The translations under genes and the position numbers were made by a program. Below, one piece after another: positions 24,718-33,730 of a stretch of DNA of 53,352 nucleotides (positions are counted from its first letter, which is position 1; every line of letters begins with the position of its first letter). The stretch comes from a virus. Where the stretch lies: positions 1 to 53,352 of IMG/VR virus record IMGVR_UViG_3300009548_000008. The stretch is one strand, 5' to 3'. Below the pieces are notes generated by a model that saw only the letters and a list, made by a program, of their open reading frames with translations, did not search any database and had not been told where the DNA came from.

Positions 24718-25086
24718 ATGCGGAAAATTTCACTCATCCCCTACAAGATCGCCGAAGGCCCCATGCAGAGAATCCCGCAGCCTGACGGAACCATCAAGGA
24801 GGTCAAACTGCCGGATATGATGTTCGACATGAAGCGATCTATCGGCAACGTCCTATTCATTCCAGAACTCAATCTGGATATCCGGGCAGCCATCGAGCAC
24901 GACAGGATCGCCCGGAAGGTTGAAGCCGCGGGTGACGAGGTGGTTCTTGAGGAGGCCGAATACGCCAAGATCAAGACCGCCATGGATCTCTTCAAGGGTT
25001 ATGGCCGGAAGGATCTTGAGTTCATCCACCGCATAAGGGATGCGCCTGAAATTGATGCAAACACACCCGACACAGGAGGTAAGTAA
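24718..25086 (+). CDS. unknown head-region protein, 122 aa
   Basis: GAGGTGTGA precedes the ATG. Charged helical protein with GNVLFIPELNLDIRAAIEHD and a C-terminal RKDLEFIHRIRDAPEIDANT. It lies between decoration and capsid genes, ending in AGGAGG that serves the capsid gene. No family is recognised. Confidence 0.5.
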   Translation: MRKISLIPYKIAEGPMQRIPQPDGTIKEVKLPDMMFDMKRSIGNVLFIPELNLDIRAAIEHDRIARKVEAAGDEVVLEEAEYAKIKTAMDLFKGYGRKDLEFIHRIRDAPEIDANTPDTGGK

Positions 25087-25088
25087 TC

Positions 25089-26105
25089 ATGCCAACCGAT
25101 CTTTCAACACTCTATCCTGAATTTACAAACCTGATCATCCAGACGTACTTCTTCTGGTTGTACGATATCTGGGTGCAGCCCGACTGGGCTAAGGTCACGC
25201 AGATCGTCCCGTCCACCAAGGACGCCGAGTTCTACCCGACCCTCACGCAGGTACCCCGCATGAGTCTGTGGGAAGGCCGCAGGCGGTTCGAGCGGGCCGG
25301 CGCCAAGCAGTCCTACATGGTCATGAACGCCATGTACGATGCCGGTATCTCGTTCCCCCGCACGGTCTTCGCGGACGACCAGTACGGGATCCTCATGAAG
25401 AAGATCTCGGACCTTGCGGTTGAGGGGAAGCGTATGCCCATGGAGCTCGCGTACAACATCATCAACAACGGCGCGATCTCCTCGACCACCAACGCCAATT
25501 ACGCCGTTGGTATCGACGGCCTGCCGCTCTTCTCACAGAGCCACCCGGGTGCAGTCGATAACGCTTCTCTCGCGCAGACGCAGAGCAACTATGTCGGCAC
25601 CGGGAATACCAATCCCCTGACAATCAACAACCTCAATACCGCGATTGCCGCGATGAAGAACTTCATCGACAATCAGGGAAGGCCCCTGTGGATCGTGCCC
25701 GATACGCTCATTGTGCCGCCCATCCAGGGAATGCTTGCCCGGCAGATCCTGCACTCGACATGGCTGATGTCTGTCGGTCCGGGTGGATCCAGCGGTACGC
25801 CCACCACCGCTACCACAAACATCCCGACCTTCAACGTGTTCAACGTTGACGCTGGCGGAGATCTCAAGACCATCATCGAGACCCCGTACATATCGGATGT
25901 GAACGCGTGGTATCTGGCCTGCACGACCCGCGTGGCAAAACCCGTCCTGTTACAGGAGAGGATGCCGCCCGAGCTCACCGTCAAGATGGACCCGAACACG
26001 TCCGATCTGGTCTTCCAGACCAACGACATCTACTGTTCCATCATGGCCCGGTGGGGCGCAGCGCCCGGTGACTGGCACACAATCTATCAGGGCAACGCCA
26101 CGTAG
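25089..26105 (+). CDS. major capsid protein, Mu gpT-like
   Basis: The 338-residue protein contains AVGIDGLPLFSQSHPGAVDN, the 'DGLPLFS..HP' signature of Mu gpT-type major head subunits, plus PTLTQVPRMSLWEGRRRFER in the N-terminal arm and WIVPDTLIVPPIQGMLARQI in the middle. AGGAGGTAAGTAATC is the ribosome site, one of the strongest in the window, fitting high expression. It should adopt the HK97 fold and build the icosahedral head. Confidence 0.85.
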   Translation: MPTDLSTLYPEFTNLIIQTYFFWLYDIWVQPDWAKVTQIVPSTKDAEFYPTLTQVPRMSLWEGRRRFERAGAKQSYMVMNAMYDAGISFPRTVFADDQYGILMKKISDLAVEGKRMPMELAYNIINNGAISSTTNANYAVGIDGLPLFSQSHPGAVDNASLAQTQSNYVGTGNTNPLTINNLNTAIAAMKNFIDNQGRPLWIVPDTLIVPPIQGMLARQILHSTWLMSVGPGGSSGTPTTATTNIPTFNVFNVDAGGDLKTIIETPYISDVNAWYLACTTRVAKPVLLQERMPPELTVKMDPNTSDLVFQTNDIYCSIMARWGAAPGDWHTIYQGNAT

Positions 26106-26140
26106 GACCATCTCCACTCCCTTTTTTTGGAGGTACTACG

Positions 26141-26590
26141 GTGACAAGTCTAGTCTGGTCGAATCCCAAGCTGGCACAGCAACAGACCAAGGGATACGCC
26201 TACGATATCCCTCTGATTACCTCGTGGGCTTCTTTTATCGAAACGACGATTCAGAACGAACTTGCCATGAATGGCCTCAATCCGACGCCGCCGCTTCCGG
26301 GCGACACCAACTACGGTGTCAATGAAACCGGGAGCGGTGTGCTGCTCGAAGTCGCCCAGATGTGGCTCTGCCGGGATATCCGTAACCAGCAGAAATTTGA
26401 CGGAACGTATCCGGATTCGCTGGCAGAGGGTACGCAGAAAGAGGCGGTATCGATCAACGATTCGATCGAACGATTCGACAAAAAGGGCCGTGACGCCCTC
26501 GATAAGTACATCCGGGCCAACACCGGAGCGGAACTCGACTCAGCCGACCAATATGCGGGGATGATGTTCCTCGCAGGAGAAGATCTTTGA
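26141..26590 (+). CDS. head-tail connector-like protein, 149 aa
   Basis: GTG 26141 behind TTTTTTTGGAGGTAC. Helical protein (TSWASFIETTIQNELAMNGL, EVAQMWLCRDIRNQQKFDGT) in the place where phages encode the gp6/gp15-type connector right after the capsid gene. Function is inferred from position and helical content. Confidence 0.55.
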   Translation: MTSLVWSNPKLAQQQTKGYAYDIPLITSWASFIETTIQNELAMNGLNPTPPLPGDTNYGVNETGSGVLLEVAQMWLCRDIRNQQKFDGTYPDSLAEGTQKEAVSINDSIERFDKKGRDALDKYIRANTGAELDSADQYAGMMFLAGEDL

Positions 26591-27027
26591 TGGCAGCAGA
26601 GAGCGGCATTGATGCCACAACGTACCAGCACGGCAAAGAAATCGCCGGGCTTCAAGCCACGGTTGAACTTCAAGGAAAAACACTTGGCGCGAGTATTGAT
26701 CTTCTCCGCGAAGAAGTCCAGAAAATGCGGGGTGAGATGGCAACCAAAGACGATCTCAAGAATGTTACTCTGACCTGCCCGGAATGCCCCAAAATCTGCG
26801 GCAGCATCTCCCGTATTGAGATTGATCTGTACGGGAAGGACAGCACCGGCAAAGAGACCGGCCGGCCCGGGCTTGTTACACAGGTGGGGGAAAACAGCCG
26901 ATTCATCGCCAACGTGCAAGCTTATTGGGCCGTGATCCTCACGGGCGCTATTGCAGCGGGATTCCTGATTGCCTATGTGCTGCCCCGGGTGTTCCCCTGG
27001 ATCGCCCGAAGTGTCCTTGGAGGGTAA
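26590..27027 (+). CDS. coiled-coil membrane-anchored protein, 145 aa
   Basis: The ATG shares bases with the upstream stop (TGATG). Residues 10-55 form a coiled coil (GLQATVELQGKTLGASIDLL); CPECPKIC follows; one C-terminal transmembrane helix (WAVILTGAIAAGFLIAYVLP). Resembles small phage membrane proteins with a XhlA/haemolysin-like layout, so a lysis or adsorption role is possible, though its place among connectors is odd. Confidence 0.5.
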   Translation: MAAESGIDATTYQHGKEIAGLQATVELQGKTLGASIDLLREEVQKMRGEMATKDDLKNVTLTCPECPKICGSISRIEIDLYGKDSTGKETGRPGLVTQVGENSRFIANVQAYWAVILTGAIAAGFLIAYVLPRVFPWIARSVLGG

Positions 27028-27029
27028 CG

Positions 27030-27377
27030 ATGCCCGGCTTCTACCCACACCGCTGCAACATTCAGGCCCGTGCGCAGATCGGTAGCGATGGGCTCGGACC
27101 CGTGGAGGGATGGGTAGCCCGCCAGAAAAACGTGCCGTGCAAGTTCGAGATGATGAGCGCCGATATGGTCTTGCGGCTCTACGGGGAAGGCGTGATCCGA
27201 GCAGCCCGGCTCTGGCTCCCCCCGGAGGCAACGATCCACGAGAACTCCTATCAGGTCACGACCACGCAGGGCATATTCACGGGCACATGGATCGTCAAAT
27301 CCGTGAAACAGTACACGGTACTCCCTCATTGGGAAGTGGACTTGATCCCCGACATGAGCACTACAGCAGGACAGTAA
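27030..27377 (+). CDS. head-tail joining protein, 115 aa
   Basis: ATG 27030 behind TTGGAGGGTAACG. Beta-rich with TTTQGIFTGTWIVKSVKQYT and HWEVDLIPDMS, like phage head closure/stopper proteins of ~110 residues. Position between connector and HK97 gp10-like gene supports this. Confidence 0.6.
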   Translation: MPGFYPHRCNIQARAQIGSDGLGPVEGWVARQKNVPCKFEMMSADMVLRLYGEGVIRAARLWLPPEATIHENSYQVTTTQGIFTGTWIVKSVKQYTVLPHWEVDLIPDMSTTAGQ

Positions 27378-27379
27378 CC

Positions 27380-27904
27380 ATGGCAGACGACGACATGACC
27401 CCCGAACAAATGCAGGAAAAGATTATGTCGGTAGGTCAGGCCATGCACCAGGGAGCTTTCCTCGGGCTGCAGCAGGCCTGTCTCGCCCGTCAGTCAACCG
27501 CGATGCGGTACTGCACGCCGGGGTACTCCCCGTATGACGACATGGTATTTCCCACGAAGATCGCTCGGGTCAATGCAGCCACCGGGAAAAGAAGCGTCCG
27601 GCACACCGCAGAAGGCGGAGAGGAGGCCAACTATTCCGGCGCACCGTTTGACACGGGAATCTTGCGAGCCGGGATATATCCCTATGTCGTAGATGGGGGT
27701 ACCGAGATCACCGGAGGAATCGGCTGCGGATCTATCGCGCAGGGCCCCGGGACAATTCCCGGTTATGCCCTGTACGTTCATGAAGGCACCAGTAAGATGT
27801 TCGCCCGGCCGTTCCTACGGGACGCCTGCGAGGACGAGGAAGAGGACACCCGGCAACGGATCGCGATGGCAATCCAGCAGGCCGTTGGGGAGCTGAGTGT
27901 ATGA
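27380..27904 (+). CDS. HK97 gp10-like tail completion protein, 174 aa
   Basis: The C-terminal half reads TGILRAGIYPYVVDGGTEIT and GYALYVHEGTSKMFARPFLR, the 'Y..Y.HEGT....ARPFL..A' signature of HK97 gp10 family neck proteins. ATG 27380 is 3 bases after the previous stop. It joins the tail tube to the connector. Confidence 0.8.
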   Translation: MADDDMTPEQMQEKIMSVGQAMHQGAFLGLQQACLARQSTAMRYCTPGYSPYDDMVFPTKIARVNAATGKRSVRHTAEGGEEANYSGAPFDTGILRAGIYPYVVDGGTEITGGIGCGSIAQGPGTIPGYALYVHEGTSKMFARPFLRDACEDEEEDTRQRIAMAIQQAVGELSV

Positions 27905-28371
27905 CGCCGGTACAATTAGAGGCCCTGCTCGCGTATTTCACCGGTGATATCCAGCTTCAAACCCTGCTCGGAGCTGTTACCGGGGACACCAAGTGGGGAT
28001 ACGCTGTATTGCCCCCGTGTTATCCGTCGGTAACGTTCTGGGACACAGAAACCCAGACGCCCCGGGCAGGGTACGATTCAACCGGGGTTTCCGAGAACGC
28101 CGTTAACCTTGCGATCCACATCTGGACGCACGATGAAGGTGTGGTGATCGGGACGACAAAATACAGTGCGATCTCGTTACAGCGGGCGATTGCTGCCCGG
28201 GTGGGAGTTCTCGCTAAACACATCGAAACCAGCACGGCACTTACCGCAGTGTTCGACAGTCTCAACGTAGTCTCGTTCGACGCCCGACCGCTGCCATTCG
28301 AGGAGGATACGCATGTCCATCACACATTATGTTTACTCAAGTTCACCCACGTCAGTATCGAATCGCTATGA
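27901..28371 (+). CDS. tail terminator-like protein, 156 aa
   Basis: ATGA overlap with the gp10-like gene. LLAYFTGDIQLQTLLGAVTG, NLAIHIWTHDEG and HHTLCLLKFTHVS give the alpha/beta pattern of DUF3168/gpU-type tail terminators, which cap the tail tube. Gene order (gp10-like, terminator, tube) is standard. Confidence 0.65.
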   Translation: MTPVQLEALLAYFTGDIQLQTLLGAVTGDTKWGYAVLPPCYPSVTFWDTETQTPRAGYDSTGVSENAVNLAIHIWTHDEGVVIGTTKYSAISLQRAIAARVGVLAKHIETSTALTAVFDSLNVVSFDARPLPFEEDTHVHHTLCLLKFTHVSIESL

Positions 28372-28403
28372 GACTAATCCAGAAAACAAGGAGGTAAAAA
28401 ATT

Positions 28404-29195
28404 ATGGTTGATCCAGTTGCAGGCACCTTCACCGGTGCGATGTGCACGGTATGGATTGCCGGATCGCGGGATTATCTCGTAACGACCGGCTCGTATGATT
28501 TACAGAACATCTTTGACAGCCCATATCCCACCGGAGATACGTTCGCGCATAATGTCTATGTGGGCCGGAAATTCAACAAGCTCTCGTTCGAGCGGCAGAT
28601 GACGGACGGCTCGCTCGTGGCGTACCTGCTCAACGCGTCGCCCATCACGGGAACGCCCACCACGATCGTTACCGCGGGCGCAAATCTTAACACCGCGGGC
28701 AATCTCACTCTGGCAGGAGCATCACCACTTGCAGCCGGGTCCGGGCTGTTACAGCTCACGACTGCAGGAGCTACTACGACCAACGCGAGTATTGTCTACA
28801 TCACCGCTGTGGGTCTTGACGTGAACGGCAATGTGATCCACGATTCCTTCGCGATGCCAGCTTTGGCTCCTGCGGCCACCGTGCTTACTACCACGAAGGT
28901 CTTTACCTCGGTGCTCTACATCGACAACCCCACCGCGCTCGGCTCGAGCGTGACCTGCGGGATCGCGTCGATTGCCGGCACTACTTCGATCAGCGGCTCC
29001 ACAGCACTCCCGGCGCTCGTCAATATCGCCATGAAGATCATTGACCCCGCCACATCCAAGGAAGTCATCATGACATTCGCTAACTGCTATGTCAAGAGCG
29101 ATCCGGTGACGTTCAAAGGCGGCAAATCAGTCTCGACAACCGTTGAGATGGTGATGCAGAACCCGAACACCGATATCCAGGCACAGTTCGCATGA
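28404..29195 (+). CDS. tail tube protein, 263 aa
   Basis: AAGGAGGTAAAAAATT is a very strong ribosome site, fitting a major structural protein. The N-terminus (GRKFNKLSFERQMTDGSLVA) and C-terminus (TFANCYVKSDPVTFKGGKSV then STTVEMVMQNPN) fit a tube protein; the middle, a Thr/Ala/Gly-rich beta domain, may project outward. Followed by the chaperone genes as in siphoviruses and myoviruses without sheath. Confidence 0.65.
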   Translation: MVDPVAGTFTGAMCTVWIAGSRDYLVTTGSYDLQNIFDSPYPTGDTFAHNVYVGRKFNKLSFERQMTDGSLVAYLLNASPITGTPTTIVTAGANLNTAGNLTLAGASPLAAGSGLLQLTTAGATTTNASIVYITAVGLDVNGNVIHDSFAMPALAPAATVLTTTKVFTSVLYIDNPTALGSSVTCGIASIAGTTSISGSTALPALVNIAMKIIDPATSKEVIMTFANCYVKSDPVTFKGGKSVSTTVEMVMQNPNTDIQAQFA

Positions 29196-29791
29196 CCGGA
29201 CCCGATGAAGACCCCGCGATCGCAGCACTCAAGAGCCGGGAAGCAGAGCGGGTGGCAGCCGAGCGGGAACAGCAGAAACGCGAAGAGGTTGCCAAGGAAG
29301 CCGCCCGGTGGCAGCGGGAGATCGATACCCTGATGGATCGCGTCTCTCACCCGGAGCGCAACGTTGAATGCGTGGACCTCACGACCGGCCAGCCGGTACC
29401 TCCTGTAACAGAAGACGGCGTCCAGAGAGCTCCCCCCGGGGCCCTTGAGATGCCACTCTTTTTCACTCGCGCAAAATCGGCGGAGATCACTGCCCTTCTC
29501 GACCGCAAGCAGGAGTTACTCGGGGCAATGCGGGAACTCGCATCACAACCGCCCGCACCAGGGCAGGACGCCGGGTATACCAAATACCAGTCCGATCAGT
29601 ACGCCCGGGAACTCGGCGGAATCATGCGGAAACTCTACGCAGCCCTGACCGCGAATCCATACATCACGGAAGAATGGCTCGCGGAAAACGAGGACAAATG
29701 GCGCCCTGTGGACCTCAATGCGCTAATCCACCGGTACCAGCAACGCGGCGCGGAGGCGATGGCACGGGTCCGCTCCTTTCTCGGTAAGTGA
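29192..29791 (+). CDS. tail assembly chaperone, 199 aa (gpG-like)
   Basis: ATGA overlap with the tube gene and placed just before the tape measure, where tail assembly chaperones lie. Helical, charged; ends ALIHRYQQRGAEAMARVRSF then LGK-stop. The +1 frame is open across its 3' end into a second chaperone-like segment (29778-29933), suggesting a programmed frameshift product. Confidence 0.6.
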   Translation: MTGPDEDPAIAALKSREAERVAAEREQQKREEVAKEAARWQREIDTLMDRVSHPERNVECVDLTTGQPVPPVTEDGVQRAPPGALEMPLFFTRAKSAEITALLDRKQELLGAMRELASQPPAPGQDAGYTKYQSDQYARELGGIMRKLYAALTANPYITEEWLAENEDKWRPVDLNALIHRYQQRGAEAMARVRSFLGK

Positions 29792-29933
29792 ATACGGGAA
29801 ATTGTGGGCGGTGTTCCTGCGCTGGATGAAACTCACATGGAAGGAATGGGGAGCGATGGACGAGATCGAACGAGAATTCTGGCTTGCGGCGTATAACGGG
29901 CTTTATGGCCCACCGAAGGACGGGAAGAAATGA
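29778..29933 (+). CDS. frameshifted extension of the tail chaperone (gpT-like part)
   Basis: In the +1 (or -2) frame relative to the upstream gene the sequence reads SVSEYGKLWAVFLRWMKLTW then KEWGAMDEIEREFWLAAYNG and a short tail. Its W..F..W....W.EW...DE pattern is typical of chaperone extensions. No ribosome site precedes its possible GTG or ATG starts (29811, 29826). The shift could occur at CTCCTTTCTCGG (29773-29784). Its stop overlaps the tape-measure ATG. Confidence 0.5.
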   Translation, partial: FSVSEYGKLWAVFLRWMKLTWKEWGAMDEIEREFWLAAYNGLYGPPKDGKK

Positions 29934-31252
29934 CTGATACCGACTTGGGAAACGTGTTCTATAATATCACGGCAAATGATCAGACTAGTGGCACGTTAGC
30001 TGGTGCGGCTCAAAACTTCTATTTCATGTTTAATTCCATTAGGGAAGGCGTTTCCATGGTACAAACGGCGTTTGACGATACCGTCGGCGCCGCCATGGAT
30101 TATGAAGATTCGATCGAACACCTTTCGATCACCACGAATACTTCCTTTGATGACGTGCAGCGGTGGAAAGAAGCCGCCACCTCCATGGGTGTAGATTTTG
30201 ATGCGTTTTCAAGCACCATGACCATGATGACGCAGAAGATCGGTGCGCAGGGAACAGCGGGTGATGACCTCCGGCAGCGCATTGAGGCTCTTGGTGTGTC
30301 GGTTATAGACGCCAACGGGAATTACCGCTCAACATCAGATATAATGCAGGATCTACTTCCTGCGCTCTCCAATGTTGGAGATGCCCAAACACGGGATGCG
30401 GACGCTCTTGCCATTTTCGGAAGATCGTGGCAGAACATCGCCCCGATGATCGACGATGGGACCACAGCCGTGAATAATTTCAAAGCGGCGTCGCCCGTGA
30501 TGAGTGATGAGGACGCCCAGAAGGTCCAGAACTTCCGGATCGAATGGGGAATCCTTTCGGAGAGATTTGAGATTTTCCAAGACACCGTCGGCACCTACAT
30601 TATTGCGTTTTTCCAAGATGTGGCTCAAGCCGGAGCAGTTGCGGGCGTCGAAATTTCCTCGTTAGGAATGGCGCTTGATGGTGTCGAGGAATATATCAAA
30701 ACCGGCAACATGGCGGAGCTAACAAACGCCATGGATCGCATTTCAAATCCGGGCAAATATACAACGAATTTCCTCGATACCACCACGGTGGCGCTTCATC
30801 AGGCCACTACAAGCACATCCGGGGCAGTAGAGACCGCAAAACAGCAGGAAGAGGCCCAGAAAAAAGTGGAGGAGGCTCAAACAAAAGCCGAAAAGGCAAG
30901 TGCAGAGGATCAGAAAAAAGCCGATGCACACACAGCCACTCAGACGAAACTCGCGCAGACTATTGAAGATAACTCCCAAAAACTTGAAAATCTCGAGGGA
31001 GAAACCACAAAAACCGCAACCGCTTCGGCGGATCTTGCATTACGAATTACAGAACTTAAACAGAAAATTAATGATGAAATCAATTCCTACAACAAGAACG
31101 CTACAACGATATATGTCACGGTCACGCCCCCGGCCGGCAGTTCTCCCACAGAGGTAGGTACTGCAGTAGGATCGGCCATCAACGATCAGCTGGCCGACAC
31201 CGCGAACCTCCGCACGCAGCGGATCGCTATGGGAATCGGGGGGAACGATTAG
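29930..31252 (+). CDS. tape measure protein, 440 aa
   Basis: N-terminal QTSGTLAGAAQNFYFMFNSI, then ITTNTSFDDVQRWKEAATSM and DADALAIFGRSWQNIAPMID are typical of tape measure proteins (DALAIFG.S). A long coiled coil of Glu/Lys/Ala follows (~residues 290-385), then a Thr/Pro-rich end. At 440 residues it is short, which predicts a tail of only a few tens of nanometres. Confidence 0.8.
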   Translation: MTDTDLGNVFYNITANDQTSGTLAGAAQNFYFMFNSIREGVSMVQTAFDDTVGAAMDYEDSIEHLSITTNTSFDDVQRWKEAATSMGVDFDAFSSTMTMMTQKIGAQGTAGDDLRQRIEALGVSVIDANGNYRSTSDIMQDLLPALSNVGDAQTRDADALAIFGRSWQNIAPMIDDGTTAVNNFKAASPVMSDEDAQKVQNFRIEWGILSERFEIFQDTVGTYIIAFFQDVAQAGAVAGVEISSLGMALDGVEEYIKTGNMAELTNAMDRISNPGKYTTNFLDTTTVALHQATTSTSGAVETAKQQEEAQKKVEEAQTKAEKASAEDQKKADAHTATQTKLAQTIEDNSQKLENLEGETTKTATASADLALRITELKQKINDEINSYNKNATTIYVTVTPPAGSSPTEVGTAVGSAINDQLADTANLRTQRIAMGIGGND

Positions 31253-31255
31253 ATC

Positions 31256-31600
31256 ATGACGGGCTCGGTGCAGTTCGGGACGCAGGTGCTCAGTATGCCC
31301 TCAAAGGTCAGCATGAAACAGGACGCATACTCGATGAGCTGCCAGTTTGATTGCGAGACCACTTCATACAGTGAGATTGCCGCGCTCGTGGCGTACACCG
31401 GCCCCGCAAAGGCCGATCAGCTTCTCGATGGGTATGTCGATGTGCAGACCCTTTCGGCCACCACCCAGAAACGGACCCTTATCATCAACGGCACATCATA
31501 CCCGAACTGCGTGATCAGCGAGCCGCTCCAGATCACCGAACGGCTCTATCCCTACGTCTGGACGTATACCGTGAAATTCGTACAGTCAACGGCAGGATAA
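31256..31600 (+). CDS. tail protein, 114 aa
   Basis: Beta-rich protein between tape measure and baseplate: SVQFGTQVLSMPSKVSMKQD, ISEPLQITERLYPYVWTYTV. The ending Y-x-W-T-Y-T-V-K-F-V recalls LysM-tail or gp53-like adaptors and distal-tail strand patterns. Family not certain. Confidence 0.55.
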   Translation: MTGSVQFGTQVLSMPSKVSMKQDAYSMSCQFDCETTSYSEIAALVAYTGPAKADQLLDGYVDVQTLSATTQKRTLIINGTSYPNCVISEPLQITERLYPYVWTYTVKFVQSTAG

Positions 31601-31613
31601 AGGAGAGATCATC

Positions 31614-33623
31614 ATGGTAGCACCGTACCCACAGGCAATTTTACAGTTTAACGCCGGTGGATATTACACTAACAAGGCCGTCGTGGCCGGCGATACCATT
31701 CGGCAGCAGAGCGCAACCGTTCACGCCACGGTGGTTTCCGTCACAGTAACTTCCGGATCCTGGACGACTGCAAGTCCGGCGGTGGGGTCGATGGTAATTC
31801 AGCCCACAGATGGTATGTGGGTAAGCGGCCAGTTTTTTGACGATACAACCCAAAGCGCTTCAAACGAGGCATATATCACCAGCGTAACGGTGATCCCGTT
31901 TAACACGAGCATTGCCGGGGGGCCAATTATCCTTACCAAAAGCGTGAAGATCCGCCGTGCATCTTCCGACAAGATGTACCGGGCAACGTTTACCTTTAAC
32001 CGGCTGACAACGGGAGGTCCGCTATCGTCCCTCTTTTGGGTACCGGTATCGTTCTGGATGCCGGATTATACCGGCATATGGAACCCCGTTTTCGTGGGCG
32101 TCATTCCCTCATCGCAGAGCAATGTGAATGCCTATGGTGGCGATCAGGTCATGACCGGTTACGATCAGGGAATTTATCTTACCATGCAGAATCTCCCCCC
32201 GGCACTCCTGTCGCTACCGAACCGGCCGGACGGCACTGAGACCATGACGCCTTACGTGTATGTTTTGGGGTGTCTCGGATGTCCCTTGTCTTTCGCTACT
32301 GCCCCTGCATGGGAGATTTCAGATGGTACTAAATGGGCGCTTGGCACCGGCATTTCCCCTGCGGTAACCGGAGGGTTTGGGAATCCAGCCAACCCGAATG
32401 CATGGGGATCGGCAAACCTTCCTGCGATAGAGATCCCCTTCACCACAAAAACCACACCGATCACAGCTATCACTCAGATCTGCACATACACCGCCCAACT
32501 CTTTTACACCCGTTGGCAGATCATATCAGGAGTAATCCAGCCCTGCGCATATCTGGCCGATTATGCAAACATTGACAGTGGATCTCTGGGTATCAACCTT
32601 CCTGCTGCATTAAACTTGACAAACCCTGAGATCTATGGAGCGCAGCCTGCCGCGGACGGTTCGCATTTCCTCAAGGGCCCCGTTACGCTGATCCAAAAGG
32701 GAGAGGCGCAATACAACTGGGTCACGCTCCGGTATCAGACCCTTGCGGGCGTCTGGCAACAGATGGACAGTATCAATTACGGATATTCGGATAACGTCTA
32801 TGATTATTACCTCAACCCTACCGGCACCGCACTTAAACGTGTTTACTACGAGGAGAATACCGACGTCACGAATGCAACCGACGCCCTCGTGCGGCTGCAG
32901 TTCCTCTGTAACTATTATTTCTCGCAGATGAGCACTTGGAAAGCGACCTTCAAACGCCGGTCGGATCTGCAGCTCTACCAGCAAATTATCTCCGCAGGAT
33001 ATTCGGCGCAAAACCTTCCCGATGGAACATACCGGATCATCGATATTGAATATAATTGGACGGACGGGGGATCGACTAACGAGGTTACGGTCACATTTAT
33101 CCTTGCTTCGGCATTCACCGCGCAAATTAACATTGGCCATGTATTCCTGAATCCGGTATTGGAATACCGGAAGATTGCGGCATCTCTTCAAAACGCAATC
33201 CTGCCGACTGTAACAGGCACCATCGTTTCAAAATCGAATGAGGTTGCGATCTATAATGTTACGGTGAGCGCCGGGTACAATATCGTACTTACTGGGTCAG
33301 GGACCTGCCCGGCATCCGTGGGGGCGAGCGGCACCATCACAACGGTAAACTACACGACGGGCGCGATTACCCTTACGATTTCAAGCACGGTGTATAATGC
33401 GACGGTTTCGACATTATATATGTCCTCGATATCCCCGGGTCAAGCCGTGACCGTCCAGGCCCTCCGCGGCACTGTGACCTTCATGTCCTCAGATTGTACC
33501 GCAGCGGCGGGAAAAGCCCTCGTAAAAACAGGGTATTGCGTTGATTACCCAAACATCACGGTAAATGCTGCGTGTATTGCAACGATAGACACCAATGGGA
33601 CGTACATCATTACGCCCGCGTGA
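31614..33623 (+). CDS. baseplate/tail hub-like protein, 669 aa
   Basis: A large beta-rich protein with KIRRASSDKMYRATFTFNRL near residue 120 and the segment LPDGTYRIIDIEYNWTDGGS near 470, the 'G.Y.I....Y.W..G...N.VT' pattern of gp44/gpD-like hub domains that form the central baseplate trimer. The C-terminal 120 residues are an Ig-like beta domain. AAGGAGAGATC precedes the ATG. The hub call is moderate. Confidence 0.55.
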   Translation: MVAPYPQAILQFNAGGYYTNKAVVAGDTIRQQSATVHATVVSVTVTSGSWTTASPAVGSMVIQPTDGMWVSGQFFDDTTQSASNEAYITSVTVIPFNTSIAGGPIILTKSVKIRRASSDKMYRATFTFNRLTTGGPLSSLFWVPVSFWMPDYTGIWNPVFVGVIPSSQSNVNAYGGDQVMTGYDQGIYLTMQNLPPALLSLPNRPDGTETMTPYVYVLGCLGCPLSFATAPAWEISDGTKWALGTGISPAVTGGFGNPANPNAWGSANLPAIEIPFTTKTTPITAITQICTYTAQLFYTRWQIISGVIQPCAYLADYANIDSGSLGINLPAALNLTNPEIYGAQPAADGSHFLKGPVTLIQKGEAQYNWVTLRYQTLAGVWQQMDSINYGYSDNVYDYYLNPTGTALKRVYYEENTDVTNATDALVRLQFLCNYYFSQMSTWKATFKRRSDLQLYQQIISAGYSAQNLPDGTYRIIDIEYNWTDGGSTNEVTVTFILASAFTAQINIGHVFLNPVLEYRKIAASLQNAILPTVTGTIVSKSNEVAIYNVTVSAGYNIVLTGSGTCPASVGASGTITTVNYTTGAITLTISSTVYNATVSTLYMSSISPGQAVTVQALRGTVTFMSSDCTAAAGKALVKTGYCVDYPNITVNAACIATIDTNGTYIITPA

Positions 33624-33730
33624 GGATCGGCGATGAAGGGCTAACACCCCCGATGCCAGCCGCCGGGAAGGGGGATCCCGGGAAAAAGATTAAGGTTCCA
33701 TCCCTCAACATACAGGTTAGGAGATAAAAA
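33624..33730 (+). other. 107-base gap before the fibre genes
   Basis: Holds GCCGCCGGGAAGGGGGATCC with C/G-rich inverted pieces and the AGGTTAGGAGAT ribosome site of the next gene. I see no convincing ORF or promoter. Confidence 0.4.
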
